Assembly (NCBI GenBank): GCA_021292105.1
Contig: CM037865.1
Coordinates: 20,849,428 to 20,913,427 of the forward strand
DNA length: 64,000 bases
Direction: 5' to 3'
Source: Anadara kagoshimensis
Taxonomy: Eukaryota; Mollusca; Bivalvia; Arcoida; Arcidae
In this document: in pieces, positions 40,101 to 53,700 of the stretch
How the letters are laid out: the number at the start of each line of letters is the position of its first letter
Numbering within the stretch: the stretch's first letter is position 1
Notes under the pieces: generated by a model
The model's input: only the letters and a program-made list of their open reading frames with translations
The model's database searches: none
Told to the model about the DNA's origin: nothing
Program-made: the position numbers and the translations under genes

Positions 40101-43100
40101 ACAATTTTACAGAAATTACTGAAATTCCTAAATATTTTACAGATCTGTATTTAATGATTATAATATGGAGTTAAATTTTTAACCAAGTCAAATGAAATCC
40201 ACATGATTAGTATTCACTTTTCCTATTTCCTACTTACACATAGTCTATTTTAAATGTTATTTGTGCTATGTCGAGTTGACTTAAAACTTTTAATGAAGCA
40301 AAATAATCAACTTTTCATGTCTAAATTGTACTAAAATAATAATGCCGGGGTTATTGGCATCAGAACAGAAACAAAAATTCAAATAATAAAGACCAATGTT
40401 GTGTTGACTCTGGCTAAACTAACATGGGAGATGTTTCCTCATTTTGGGAAATATTTCATAAAGAAAAATCCAGTCTAACCCTCTTTAATGATATTAGCTT
40501 ATTTATCCAATGATAAGTACTGATATGACAGACAGGTCCTGTTTATATTTTGCCAGCAAAGCAAAATCAGTTGGTAATTTTCAGTAATTCTGAGTCCCTA
40601 ACTAGCCCTACATGAGCAGGTTGCACTGTACACTGTATTGGTACAGATCACGAGTCCATATGGGTAAAATTAGAACAAATGCATATCTAATGTGTTCGGC
40701 AGCCATGCAGATCGATCATACATGACAAATAAGGCAAAAAAGCTTGACTATTTTGTCCAAAATACACGATGACATTTTCTGCATGCTAAAATTGTGATCG
40801 AAGCGGGACGAATGCTAATCAAATATGTCCGACTGGAAGTAGTTCCAAAAAATCGGCAGATTAGACGAGAAATGGAGTGAAAATACAATATTTTTAAGGA
40901 AAAACTTACTTTATTTCCACAAAAATATCTCCACAGCGTCTCTCGATTATCGAATTTATACATTACATACAATAAGGAAGCTGTCTTAGCATTTTTTCTG
41001 TGTCAAATTAGCCGGAAAGGGGGCGGCCCATGATCGAGAATCCGGCAATGTCATCGATTTTTTCGACATTTGAAACTGGTTCGTTTTTTGTGTAAAGAAA
41101 ATTATTTGACAAATTATACATCAAAATAACCGTGAGAAAAAGTTCTTTCCGTTCATGTAAAAACATCTTTGGTGCATGAGGAACTGCGTACACAGAATGA
41201 TATTTTTTAAAGTTTCAATTTTCAATTTTTCGCCGGTGCCTAACATTCAATTACGATTTAAATTGTTAAATTCTCACCGACTTTGATAAAAATCGTCTTT
41301 AATGACTTACTTTTGTCCTCAAAAGACGATAAAATACTACAAATAGTATTAAAAACTCGCAGTGAAATAAATATTATGTAATTTTACCGCCTCGAGTGAA
41401 TTCAAATTTTTGACAATTTTTTCACTTTGTCTGCGCGTGAAATTTTGTTTGATGAATCAATGCGCTGGCCGGGTTGGCTATCCTACTGATTTGAACATAG
41501 ACTGGTATGAATTCTGATTTTGATATAAATTTGTAAGTAACCCTTTATTCTATTTTCAGCAACTTCGTGAAGAATTCCGCACATTAAATGGAGATGAGGC
41601 GGCGGCTATGGATGATGACAGCGAGGAAGAAGATAAAGGAACTCTACACAAGTTTATACACAGTAAGTATTTATATTATTATAAATCAGGGCTAAGTAAT
41701 TATATCGAACATAGGCCAGAGACCACTCCAAAACTAGTGGGTTCTAACAGATATTTTTTGCACACATATATGGTTATACATGCATGTATCTTAGACTTAA
41801 ATTATATTCTACATTTTGTTAAAGTTAAAAAAAACAAGGTGCTAGGCAACCATTTATACTGAACATTTTAAAATTTAATTATTATGGATAAAATGTACGA
41901 TAAAATCTGGGTGCATTGCCACAATATGTTCAGTCACAATTTTGACATTATAAAGGGGTTTGGCTATAAACCAAGTGAGGGTTATGAAGAAAATCACATA
42001 AGAATGGATATTGAGACTTATTATTAAAGTGACAATATAAGAGATGACAAAGTTACCCAGGGGCATTAAAACAAGGTTTTCTGTTTACAAATGTAATTGT
42101 ACATCTGTTTTTTCCAGTGAAATAATGATGGATTTAATAAATTATTTTATTTCGCCTTATGCACCTTCTGGCTAAGAGAGCATTAAGGTAAGATTAATGA
42201 ATTATTGGTGAAACATATCATTAGGATCTTAAAATTTAAATGAGAGAATACAAATGAACATTTCAAATCTTGAATATTACTATTTTTTGTATCAATCCAC
42301 AGGAGGAGAGATACCAGATGCCAGTGTTATACACATGATCAGGAAGAAAAGACAGCTGGCAAGAGATGTCGGAGATTTTGTACCTTTAGAGGAAAATGTC
42401 AGATCTGAGAAGTCTACATCAAGACTAGTTAGGTAGGTTTGAGACGTGTAAAAGGGAGGGTGATAGAGCCATAATGTTTCCCAGGCCTCATATAAAGTAT
42501 TCAGACACTCATCCACACCAAGTTGAAACAAACCACTGACAAGTGGAATTTTGTTCACACTCTGTCCAGTGCCAAGTATATTTTGTGTCAGATGTCATCC
42601 TTGATTCTAACTGTAATGCTAAAATAAAATAAAAAACGAAATATAATTACACCTTTTTCTAGTGCCAAGTTGCACCTACCTGGTGTTGAGTACATAGCAG
42701 CTATTACTTTGCACAATGTCAAGCAGCTGTAAAAAATTTATCATAGCTATGTTTATGCCTCAGTCAAGATTCTTTCACTTATATTGAGGTTGTCAGGTCA
42801 GGAATGGTTGAGGAAACTGGAGTAACAGAAAAATCCACAGTTCAACATGCAAGCTGACAAATTTTGGCACTAGGGTCTGCCTGAGTGACATTCTAACCTG
42901 GAGGGTGAAAGGCACTGATATATGTAAATGTGTGAAAACTATAATAGTAAATCTATTGAAATAAAGTCAAAAGTTTCAAAACAGTAAACATAAACTCTAA
43001 AGTGGGCTTACTAGGTCAAAGTTTTCATTCACTTTAAATTCTGTTGTATTTACTGACTCATGAAAATAATGATATGTAATCCCAACAAACATTTTTGATT

Positions 43101-43361
43101 TTACTTTCTTGTTGTTGTTATTTCCTGTCAGAATTTACCTCTTGGAATACAATGTCTTTTGATTTCCGTAATTTAATGTTTTTCTTTCCCCTACAGAGAT
43201 GATGATAATGACCGTAGTGATGAGGATGATGAAGAAGGCAGGATAGATTTCACTATAAATAAACATGCCATAGAACGTCAAAAGATGAAAGATGATTTCT
43301 TGGCTGCAGAACATGGTAATAAAATGAAATCATATTGAAGTTGGCAACTGGCAGAAAAAGA

Positions 43362-43437
<76 letters not shown>

Positions 43438-44709
43438 AGAAAAGAGATATTAGTAAACCATGTTTTATTTACTGTTTTGCATGTGTGAAGTTGTTACATT
43501 GAAAGTGAAAACTAATTAATTTGGTTTGGTTTGGTACATGTATAGATTCATCAGATTTAAAATTACTACTATAGTCAAATTTTTGGGTGTATAGAGACTA
43601 GTTGTCTGTTAAAACCATTTTTTTATGGTCTTGCTTTATATTCAAACCACATAATCTTTATATAAAGACCACCACACATCCATTAAAACTAGTGTTTCAT
43701 CATATTTCAACCAAAAAGAATATGTATAAATCAGAGGTCCGGAAACGGTCATATTTGCCGGACATGTCCGACAAAAAATTATTTTGACCGACGTGAAAAA
43801 TTGCCAGTCGGACATTTTTTGTTTTCGGACATTTTCAATTTTACAACAGAAATATTAAACGGACAAATCAGTTTTCGGTCCGACAAAAGTAAACTACCGC
43901 TAGTCTGTCTGTCGGTCTTTTAAACTCTACCTGACTTCACTAAGTGTATTGTCCTTACCACGCGTTTACCTGTCAACAACAGTAAGATCTAATAATCAGG
44001 TGATTGTTTATTAATCAGTAAATACCTGTGGACTTAAGTAGTCGCGTGCCGCGTGTCTTTTTCTTTTGTTTCCCAGTCTGAATCATTATAACTTTCTTTA
44101 AACGTGTGTTTGTTTAAAAATAAGAGCATGGTCGTAACTGTGCTGATTACCGAAGCCATAACGAGTGTCGGTCAAGGGTGACGGTTTGTCATCAAAGAGG
44201 TTCCACGCGGGGTGTTGAACATTACCTACTACGCCCTTTGTGACTGTTTCTTTATTAATAAATAAAGATTTATTAATAAATAAAGAAACGCGATTAAATT
44301 TTATTTTAATAAAAGTTTCGGCATTAATATCTTTCATTCACATAAATATATTGGAACCTCGTCAAGCAGTTCCCGTTATATCGTGATTCGTGATACCTGA
44401 ATTCCTAATTTAGAACCTCTCGCGATAATGTTCTAATTACATATTCGTGTATCTTCGGAATACGGAAATTCACGATTGTTAGTAAACAATATGGCGGACG
44501 TGCAATATCAAGCACCGTGGACAGTAACGAATACTGATAATAACAGCATATCGCGGAAGCTTAGAAAAGCAGTAAACGTCTTAGTCTTGTAACATCGCAC
44601 ATGGGATTAAAATTGGCAATCGCGGTAGCTCAAAAAAATAGGTTGGTTTGTTTGTCAAAATAAAATAATCCACAACATGCACTGCACGCATAGACAGCCC
44701 TGTGCTGAC

Positions 44710-44767
<58 letters not shown>

Positions 44768-47700
44768 TATACAAAATGTCCGACGGGCCAGACCGAAATT
44801 TCCGAAGCCCTGGTATAAATCCCGCCTGGAATATCTGTATTTTTAGATTCAATGGGTAAAATTTATAATATCAATTTTACTGTATTTTATAAGGTTCTCT
44901 TGAGATCAAACCGTTCTAAATTCTGATCAATTAATTACTAGGTAGTGACAGAGAAGACAGTGACCAGGAAAGAGAGTGGGAGGAACAACAGATCAGAAAA
45001 GCTGTCAGCATTCAGGTACATGTAGATTTTAGACATCAAAATTATTGTTTTACAAGTTGTATCCTTCATTTGATACTAAACTGAGCACAGGTAAAATGGT
45101 TTATTTTATGTATACTACAGTAGTGCTGTTTAGCTTATGAAAATAAATGTGTTTCTGTTTTTTTTGCCTCCCTCCCCAGTTATATGATCATGTTTTTAGG
45201 ACCCAAAATTTTATTATTCATTATGCCAAACCACAGTATAACTTGAAGAATTGACAAACTTCATACACACTATGATACCCTACTATTATGTTTAATAACA
45301 ACTCCCAGCAACGATCATCATTCCAGCCCCTCACTTCTCTGTTATTAATTTTGTTTTATTAATACATATTCAGGGTGGACCAGAGACGTACAAATCTGAC
45401 CAGGGACCTCCAGATTTATCCTCGTATAGTAATGGATACAGCAGTACTGTGTATAACAATAACTCCCAGCAACAAACATCATTCCAGCCCTTCACTTCCT
45501 TAACCAAGACAACTGATGTATCAGAAATTACTATTGAAGCTATTAAAAGGAGGCTCAAGGAAAGGTATGCATAATTAAGATTTTGTCGATTTTTCTGGAT
45601 TCCAGGGCCTAGTAACTTGAAGTCATATCAGAATAATTAAGTGTGCAGTGGCAGGGAATAACCAGTTAATACTCTTTCACTTATATCAAGGCTGTCAGTT
45701 CTTGGATGGTGAAGGAAACCAGAGTACCCACAGAAAACTAACAACCTGACAAATCATTGTCACACAAGGATCTTTCTTATTGGTATTTAAGCCTAGATTG
45801 TGATCAGACTTGGTTACTGTTTATAATCTACCAGTGTTGAAGATAGTAGCACACAGTCTGACAGTCTGCTACCACTTATTTTTATGAGGTGCTGGTAACT
45901 TTTTCAACACTTTTCTGTAAACTATAATATTAAATTACCTTCTGTAAGCGAAGAGGGCTTTTAGAACAATCCAAACATAATGCAGAAAACAGCAAATAAA
46001 GAAAATAAATATAGTCTGTTAGGAAAATATGGCTTTGTGTTTTTGATACTTGCTGTACAACTACTGGGTTGATTTCACTTTTATTATTAGTTTTGCATAA
46101 CCCAATGTTTGTGCTTCAAAAATTTAACAAAAGTCAATTTCCCATTTTTTTTTTACTTAAGGGCCCTTTTGCATATGGATGGTCAAATGTCAAGTACTGA
46201 TTAAAATATTTGACTTATTTACAATGCTTTATCTGCAGGTTAGATTCAATGGATGAAGTCAGTCGACGTCATTTGCAGGACCGTGATACTCTCGTAACGG
46301 ATATAGAGGACACAGAGAAGAGTATCGAGATGTGTCAAAGCAGTGTTCAGGGTTTGGAAGAGCGGTATAGCTTCTTCCAAGAAATGAGGGGGTATGTGAG
46401 AGACTTGGTTGATTGTCTCAACGAGAAGGTGGGTGTTTGTTGATTGACAAATCGCTGGTTTTTTGTGTGTTATGTGTATTGTGTTGTTTGAGCTGGTAAA
46501 GGTCAATGTTGAAAATGTCTGGTATTCGTTAGATTTCAAAAACTTCATGTTTGTTTATGAATTCCAATTTGAAAGTCAATGGCCTATAAAAGAAGCTGTA
46601 ATTATTTTATTTCGCCACTTTTACTGATTATTTTCTGCAAATCTCCAGATAAGCAGCATTTTTGCATATTTTATGCACAAATTTTATTATACCCCTCTAA
46701 ATGAACTTTAGGGGATATATAGAAATTACCCTGTCTGTTAGTCCATGGCTGTCTTTTCATCTGTCCCAATATAATGTCCACTCTATATCCTCTATATCTA
46801 TGGATGGATTTTGATCAAACTTCACACAAATGTAAATTAAAGATGTTTTGCATACCAAATTTAGAACCTAAGGTCAAGGTCACAAGGTCAGATCTTAGAA
46901 ATAACATCATGACACTGTTGTGGGGGATGGGTATTTTTGTTTTAAGAGACTATTTTGGTATATGTCATTATCAGTTACACTAACTTTTAATCAAGGTACT
47001 TGTAGTTTACTCTTAATTGTTAAATTTAATGATAACTTTTACTTGTCAGAGAATTTTGTTAGATATTCATAAAATCACAATTTGATGATTAAAAACTTAT
47101 ATCCTTAAAAAATTATGTTTGATCCCAGTTTAAATGTTGTTCAATTATTTAAATTTTATGGATTAAAATGTCCCAAAAAGTGCAGGGACATACTAGTAAT
47201 CCATAAATAGGGTTCACTCCTATTTCTGACACCAACATTGTTTTGTCTGCTACTTTTCCCCAAATCTAATTATCAGAGATTTCTTAGTTGGGATTTGTTT
47301 GGGGACACTTTGATATGGTATCCCAAAAAGGGCATCCCATTTCAATTGCATAACTTGTTTATTTTAAAGGAATAGGTATGGTGTGGTAAGATGTCTTGTG
47401 CATCCCCAAAAAAAGAAAGTTTGTGATTATTTATTCAGATATTTATGTACATGTGACTTTTCCTATGTGAATACTTCTCTTGATACCATTGACAATTTAA
47501 ATTAAACATGTAAACTTCCACCAGGAAAGTGAGACCAGGTGTTCCAAAAGTAATAGCACCTCCTATTTAGATAAATATTAAATTTGTAAAAGCAGTTGGT
47601 TTATAATTTAGACATGATATTTGCTTTAATGTTAATATTTGTTTTATACTTGTGTACTTTTAGGTTCCGACCATCAATGACTTGGAGACGAGAATGAACA

Positions 47701-50700
47701 ACATGTTAAAGAATCAAGCACAGAAGTTGGTATCACGTCGTCAGCAGGACGTTCGGGATCAGTGTCAGGATTATATGACAAGTCGGTATCCATCTACCGC
47801 CTTAAAAACTGTGTATGTCACAGTCTAAACCAATAACTAATTTTTGGCCGATTTCATTTTTGAAAAAAAAAATATATGTCTATACTGTTTTTATTTGTCC
47901 ATTGTAAAATGGCTCAGAATTTGAACAGATTTCCAGAGTTTTGTTCATGGGCTATAACTGGAAAATGACTTTACTATGGAAGAAATAGTTGCTGTTATCC
48001 TGTATAATTCCTATACTTGTGATTTTCATTGGTCATGGTTGTTGAACGCCTTTGTGAAATTACTGTATTAGTTCTTGATTTTCAATTGAATTTGGAAAGT
48101 GGATGTTCAGTGTTTTATATACGTGTACTTCTTTATACATGTACAGGTGTTATTGTGAAAAACTAAACTCCAATGCATAAATTTCTGAGAATAAGAGAAC
48201 CTATTTCAATGGGGATTATATAGTACATGTACATGTATGTTTATTGCAGATACAACACACAGTTAACACATTTTGATCTTCCATGCAGCTGTGTTTGTTT
48301 CTGTTCTTAAAATTATCCAGATTTCATATTTACATGTATAAATCAGTTAAAAAGAATTTTATTGATGATACAATACAAGAGAGAGATAGAGAGATATTTT
48401 TGCAATACTGAAAGCAATCAATATTTTTTTCACTTTCATTGAAATTTTTATCCCACTTTGATAAATTATATAAATGAAATATAAAAAATATATCTTTTAT
48501 GAAAATCCAAAAATTTCAAGAAAATTGAATTTGAGTATAAACAAATAAAGGATGTATGAGTACAGTTAAAAAAAATTGTGTGGAGAAGAAAAAATTATTT
48601 TTATTGAGAAAAAAAAAACAATCCAAGATGACTTTTGCCTGTTTATCCAATATTTGAACCACATCATCAATTTTTCTAATTTTTCCTGGAGAAGAAAAAA
48701 TTGTTTTTATTGAGCAAAAAAAAAAAAAAAAAAAAAACCAATCCAAGATGACTTTTGCCTGTTTATCCAATATTTGAACCACATCATCAGTTTTTCTAAT
48801 TTTTCCTTTTGCAGATAAATCTCAGATTGTCATGGAAACATCTGAAGGTCAAGCGCGACAAAGGCGTGTGGCTGAAAGAGAGGCTAGAAGGTAAGAAATT
48901 TTTAAAGTTGATTTTATAACGGTAATAAAGTAACATAATATAGTGAACTAACAAATTTTGTTAATGTAACTCAGTCATTTCGTATATAGGAGGTTGGGGT
49001 TTGAATTATGGTTGAGTCTGACTAAGACTTGAAAATTGGCAGTTACTATTCTTTTGCCAAACACTCTGCATTTATAAATTAAAGTTGTTGCACACTAAAA
49101 AATCCTCCTTGCACATTGTCCTGAATACACTACAAAACTTGATGCTTTAGATCATTTGGCCACCATATGTAGGAGTTACTAGAAAAAAACAGGGATTAGT
49201 TACATGGAAAAGATAGAAAAGTTTTTGTCATATTCTGATAAATTGTAATGAACAAAAATCTTAGATGCCAATTTGATTATACTTACAGGGCAAGAAGAAG
49301 GCGTGGCAGAGAAGGGAAAGAAATCAAAGGACATCATGATGGTCTCTCATCTGATGATGAGGAGAGTCAATCTGAAATTACAAAATTTAACGTGGAGAAA
49401 GGTGGAATTTTATAACATATTAACACCAAATCTAGGATTAGAGACTTGTGTTTTTGTAGTGTGATCATGGATGTTTGTGTGTTTGATTTCTAGCGATGAC
49501 ACTGTAACATGTATATTAAGTTGTGTTACTAGTGTTCTTTGTTTATAGACCCAATCTTTAATATAGGCTTGATTCATCATAGTCTATGTTTAAGTAAGTG
49601 AATGTCCCATATGATTGGAAAGAGACTAGAAATGCAAATGTACTACATGAGGTTTTGAATCTAAGCAAAAGTATGTAATTTTAATCTACTTTGTGTAATT
49701 ACACATGTACATGTATAATCTTTCATTTTTATATGAAGCTTCTTTTTCTAAAGTCATGTCACTTTTATAAGCTTCATATAACATGTTTTTTTTCCATGTT
49801 AAATCAGTGGTTTTAAATTGGAATGTTTGTTTAGTTTGGGGCTGAAACTAGAAACATAGAATTTTTTACAAATTATGGTAGATTAATTTTCTGTGTATTT
49901 GTTTGTGATTGCAGATAGTATTATGGGGTTACGAGAGAGATTGTTTGAGGATGTGGTGGAAGATTTCAGCGAGGTGGACGTGGTACGGGAAAAATTTGAG
50001 GCTTGGAAAACGAAATATGGAGAAACCTACCGAGAAGCTTACATAGGGCTCTGTCTACCCAAGTTATTTAATCCTTTCATAAGGCTTTATCTACTGGATT
50101 GGAATCCGCTAAAGGTGATTATAATTGAGTATTAGAACAGAATTTCATAGATTGAAAGGGATTTGAACCACAGTTAAACCTTGTCATAATGTCCCTCAAC
50201 CATCTGACTTACAGTATTGCCAAAGTATTTTGAAGTTTCAATGTATACATGTATCTTTTTGAAATAACTGTTTTATTACCTCATCAATAAAATTTTCCAC
50301 TCTGCATCCGACATTTATGTCCTGTATTTAGAAGGTTGGCAGATTTCTTAAAGAGGCTCTGATAGGGCATTCTTTGTATATGATGCAGTTTGTTATACCA
50401 TGAAATAGTTTCATGCCTATCTTGAGGAATAAAAAACCCACAAAAACAGGTTAAATAAAACTCATAGCAAATTGTGGGAGATAAAACCTCATAGCAAATT
50501 GTGGGAGATAAATAAATTAATATGTTAATATCATTGGTTGTCAAATTTGCTCTAAATGGATCGTTTTATGACTGGTCTTATGCCATGTAATCATATTACA
50601 TGCATTCAATTTCATTGTATAGAAAAGTGTGGTGAAAAAAAATATGTATGCATACCATGATATCATGACAACTTTTCAATTAAATTTTCAGGCACGATGT

Positions 50701-53700
50701 AAAGATTTTGAAGAAACAAAGTGGTATGAAAGTTTGATATTTTTTGGATTTAAATCCACCGACATTTTACAAATAGAAGATGATGACATCAAATTGATAC
50801 CAGGAATTATAGAAAAAGTTATAGTACCAAAATTAAATTGTAAGTAATTACATAATGTAAAGTTTGATCTCGTTATCTCGAACATGGATATCTCAAAATT
50901 CTGGATAAGTAGAATTTTTTTTAAAAAGCCAGGAATGAGTTGCTCTCTAACCAAAATAAGCACAGTTATATCGGAACACATATATCTTGAATTATCGGAC
51001 AAGTCAAACTAAATTTTAGGTCCCCTGGATGGAATTTTTCAGTCAACTCAAACTGAACCCCTTACTTTAAGTCCTATGAATTTCTAAAGTATTAAAAATG
51101 AGTTTTGATAAAATTTATTTTTAAATACCGTCAGGAGCTTGGCACGTTCTTGTCATAAATAACTAGGATTTATATCCCAAACTGACCTCATGGCTTCTGT
51201 TAATTATTGTCATTGCACAGACAAACAATAATACAGATACAAAAGTCATAGGTTTAATTACTGCTAAGCTAAACATGACTCCTGACGGTTGAAGCCATAT
51301 TGATCATGACTCGTTCTCAAAAACTGGAAGTGTGGGGGAGATTGTAATATCCATAACATAACCGGAATATAGACAAGAAGGGATAACTTTTTTGTTGGCA
51401 AAAAAGAATAAAAATAGTAAAGAAAGTATCTGAAACTAACAAAAAAAACACACACATAAAACTGTTAATGTGTAGAGATAATAAAAATGGGGATGAAAGT
51501 GAAATAGCTTCAGATCGGCAAAAGTATGAGCCCCGAAGATCTTACAATAGATAAAAAAAAGCATTAGCATCCGGCCTCGATTCACTGATGGAAGTTCACA
51601 TGTTTAACTTAATTTGCCAGTTTTCAAGTTGTTACTTTGCTTTTGGGGTTGTGATTTGGGCGTGGACTGATATGTTTGTGATTGATAAATCCTACATAAA
51701 AATTGAGCTTATTTGACTATTTTTCAGTGTTCATTATTGCTTTATATATTATATAAATATTTTTATATACATGTATTTGTAGTTTTAACAGAAAATGTAT
51801 GGGACCCATTATCAACTACACAAACATCCAGACTTGTAAATGTGATACAAAAAATAATCAGGGACTACCCTACAGTACATGCTAAAAATAAACAAACACA
51901 GGTATGTATAGTAGGTTTATTTATGAAAAGCCTACCTTCACAATTTACTGAAGATTTACATGTATGTTATTCCCTACCTGAGTGTCAGGGTCTACATGCT
52001 TGTAAGTATTCAGGGCTAAAAGTAATTGCTTAAAATATTTGGTGAACAGGTGTTAAAAAAGTTTTGGTTAAAGGTTTTTTTGATGGCCTGGATGTGCAGA
52101 CACGCTATGCAGTCTGTCTGATAACTCTTCTTCAAGATTCTCATTCTCTTATCATTTTTGGACAAGCAAAGTTTTATTTTTTTGAAAAGTACTTACCATA
52201 AAAATAGAAAACTACATGTATATGTAGTATGTCGCATGTAGGAATTGTTCTTGCATGATCATGTCAATCAATTCATGTTAATAGTTTTCATGGTACATTT
52301 ATGTTTTTCTTTATTTTGTTTCACGATACATTGTAAAATCTGCTATTCAACTGTTCAAGGACCATTTTAAGGCCCCTTTCCTTTATATTTCAACCAAAAG
52401 GAATCCCTATATATAAAGGCCACATATCCATTAAGACAAGTGTTTTAAAGTCCCTTTGTTTCATATTTCGACCAAAATAAACCTTGATGTGACAGCAATG
52501 CAAAGTTCTTATTTTAGGTCTCATTGGTGATATTTATATACAGATTTTACTGTAGTTAAACAAATTAATGTCATGTTTTTTTGTTTTTTTGTTTTTGCAT
52601 TTTTTACAGAATTTATTACATTCATTAGTCACAAGAATGAAGAAAACTTTAGATGATGATGTGTTCATGCCTTTATATCCTAAATCGTAAGTAAAACCAA
52701 AGGATTATGCATCTGCCCTTTTGCCTATGACAATATTTTACAAGAGCATAAGCTTCAGTGTCTTTACTCATTTTAAAGTTTTTAATTAGCATTTTGTGCA
52801 AGAGAATTATGCTGGCAGCATGTCTTTTCAAACTTCATGATTATAATTATGAAAAATTTTTGTTTTGTACAAAAACAAAATGCTTTTAATTTGTTGAAAA
52901 TTGTTTAAAGCAGCAAAGAAAATTTTAGACACTAGGTACATTTATCACAGTGGAGAAACATGTTTGCTTGCATAAAGTTTACAGATTAAGATATAAGGAT
53001 AGGTGTTGGCCATTAAATACAGCAACCCAACCACTGTTGCCATGAAAATTAGCAGATGTCAGTTCTGCCGAAAATCGGACATTGGACATGTGTTTTGTAT
53101 GCTCAGCAGTGTTCTGTTCAGCATTGTAAATAATCTATAGAAATGTACAAGTATATATAGTAACTATGGTTTAACTTGATTATATATCAGGGGTTCAAAA
53201 TTCCCTGGGTCAGAGGTTCGGGACCTATTGATTTTACCTTGGGACCATTAATATTTAAATTGTAAAAGTCCGCTGAACCTGCCATTTTTACCAGAATAAT
53301 TCTACTTTTTCAATATAATTACATAATTGCACATGGATCTTTCAATGTTGATATTGGACTTTCAAAACTTTATGTGGGACCTGCCAAAAATAAAGGCAAA
53401 AGGTCCTGGACCTTCCATTACAAAACATAATTTTTAACCCCTGTACATTGTAAGTCTGTTCCTTTATTACAGTGTTGTAGAAAACAGAACATCAGGATCA
53501 GCTGTATTCTTTCACAGACAATTGTGGACATGCATTAAGGTAATGTTATAAATATATTTGTTATAATAACTCTCAGATTTAAATGTCTTGTCTTTAGTGG
53601 TGTTCTTAGTGGCAGAATGGTCTTAATGACTACAGACATCTCACTGGTTGGAACCCCCGTCTTTAAGTTGCTAGTATGAGAAAATTTGCTAGTTTACTTG

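Larger units (their letters stand above)
43732..44812. mobile_element. hAT-like DNA element with 8-bp target duplication
   Basis: Left end CAGAGGTCCGGAAACGGTCA and right end GACCGAAATTTCCGAAGCCC then TG are inverted (CAGRGSTTCGGAAA type). GTATAAAT lies directly on both sides (43724-43731 and 44813-44820), the 8-bp duplication typical of hAT elements. The inside holds the 455-bp shared module and a T53 tract. No hAT transposase was found, so it is non-autonomous. Confidence 0.85.

Noticed and set aside
44655..44859. Open frames with long Lys or Phe runs on the two strands
   Set aside because: They come from the T53 homopolymer inside a transposon.
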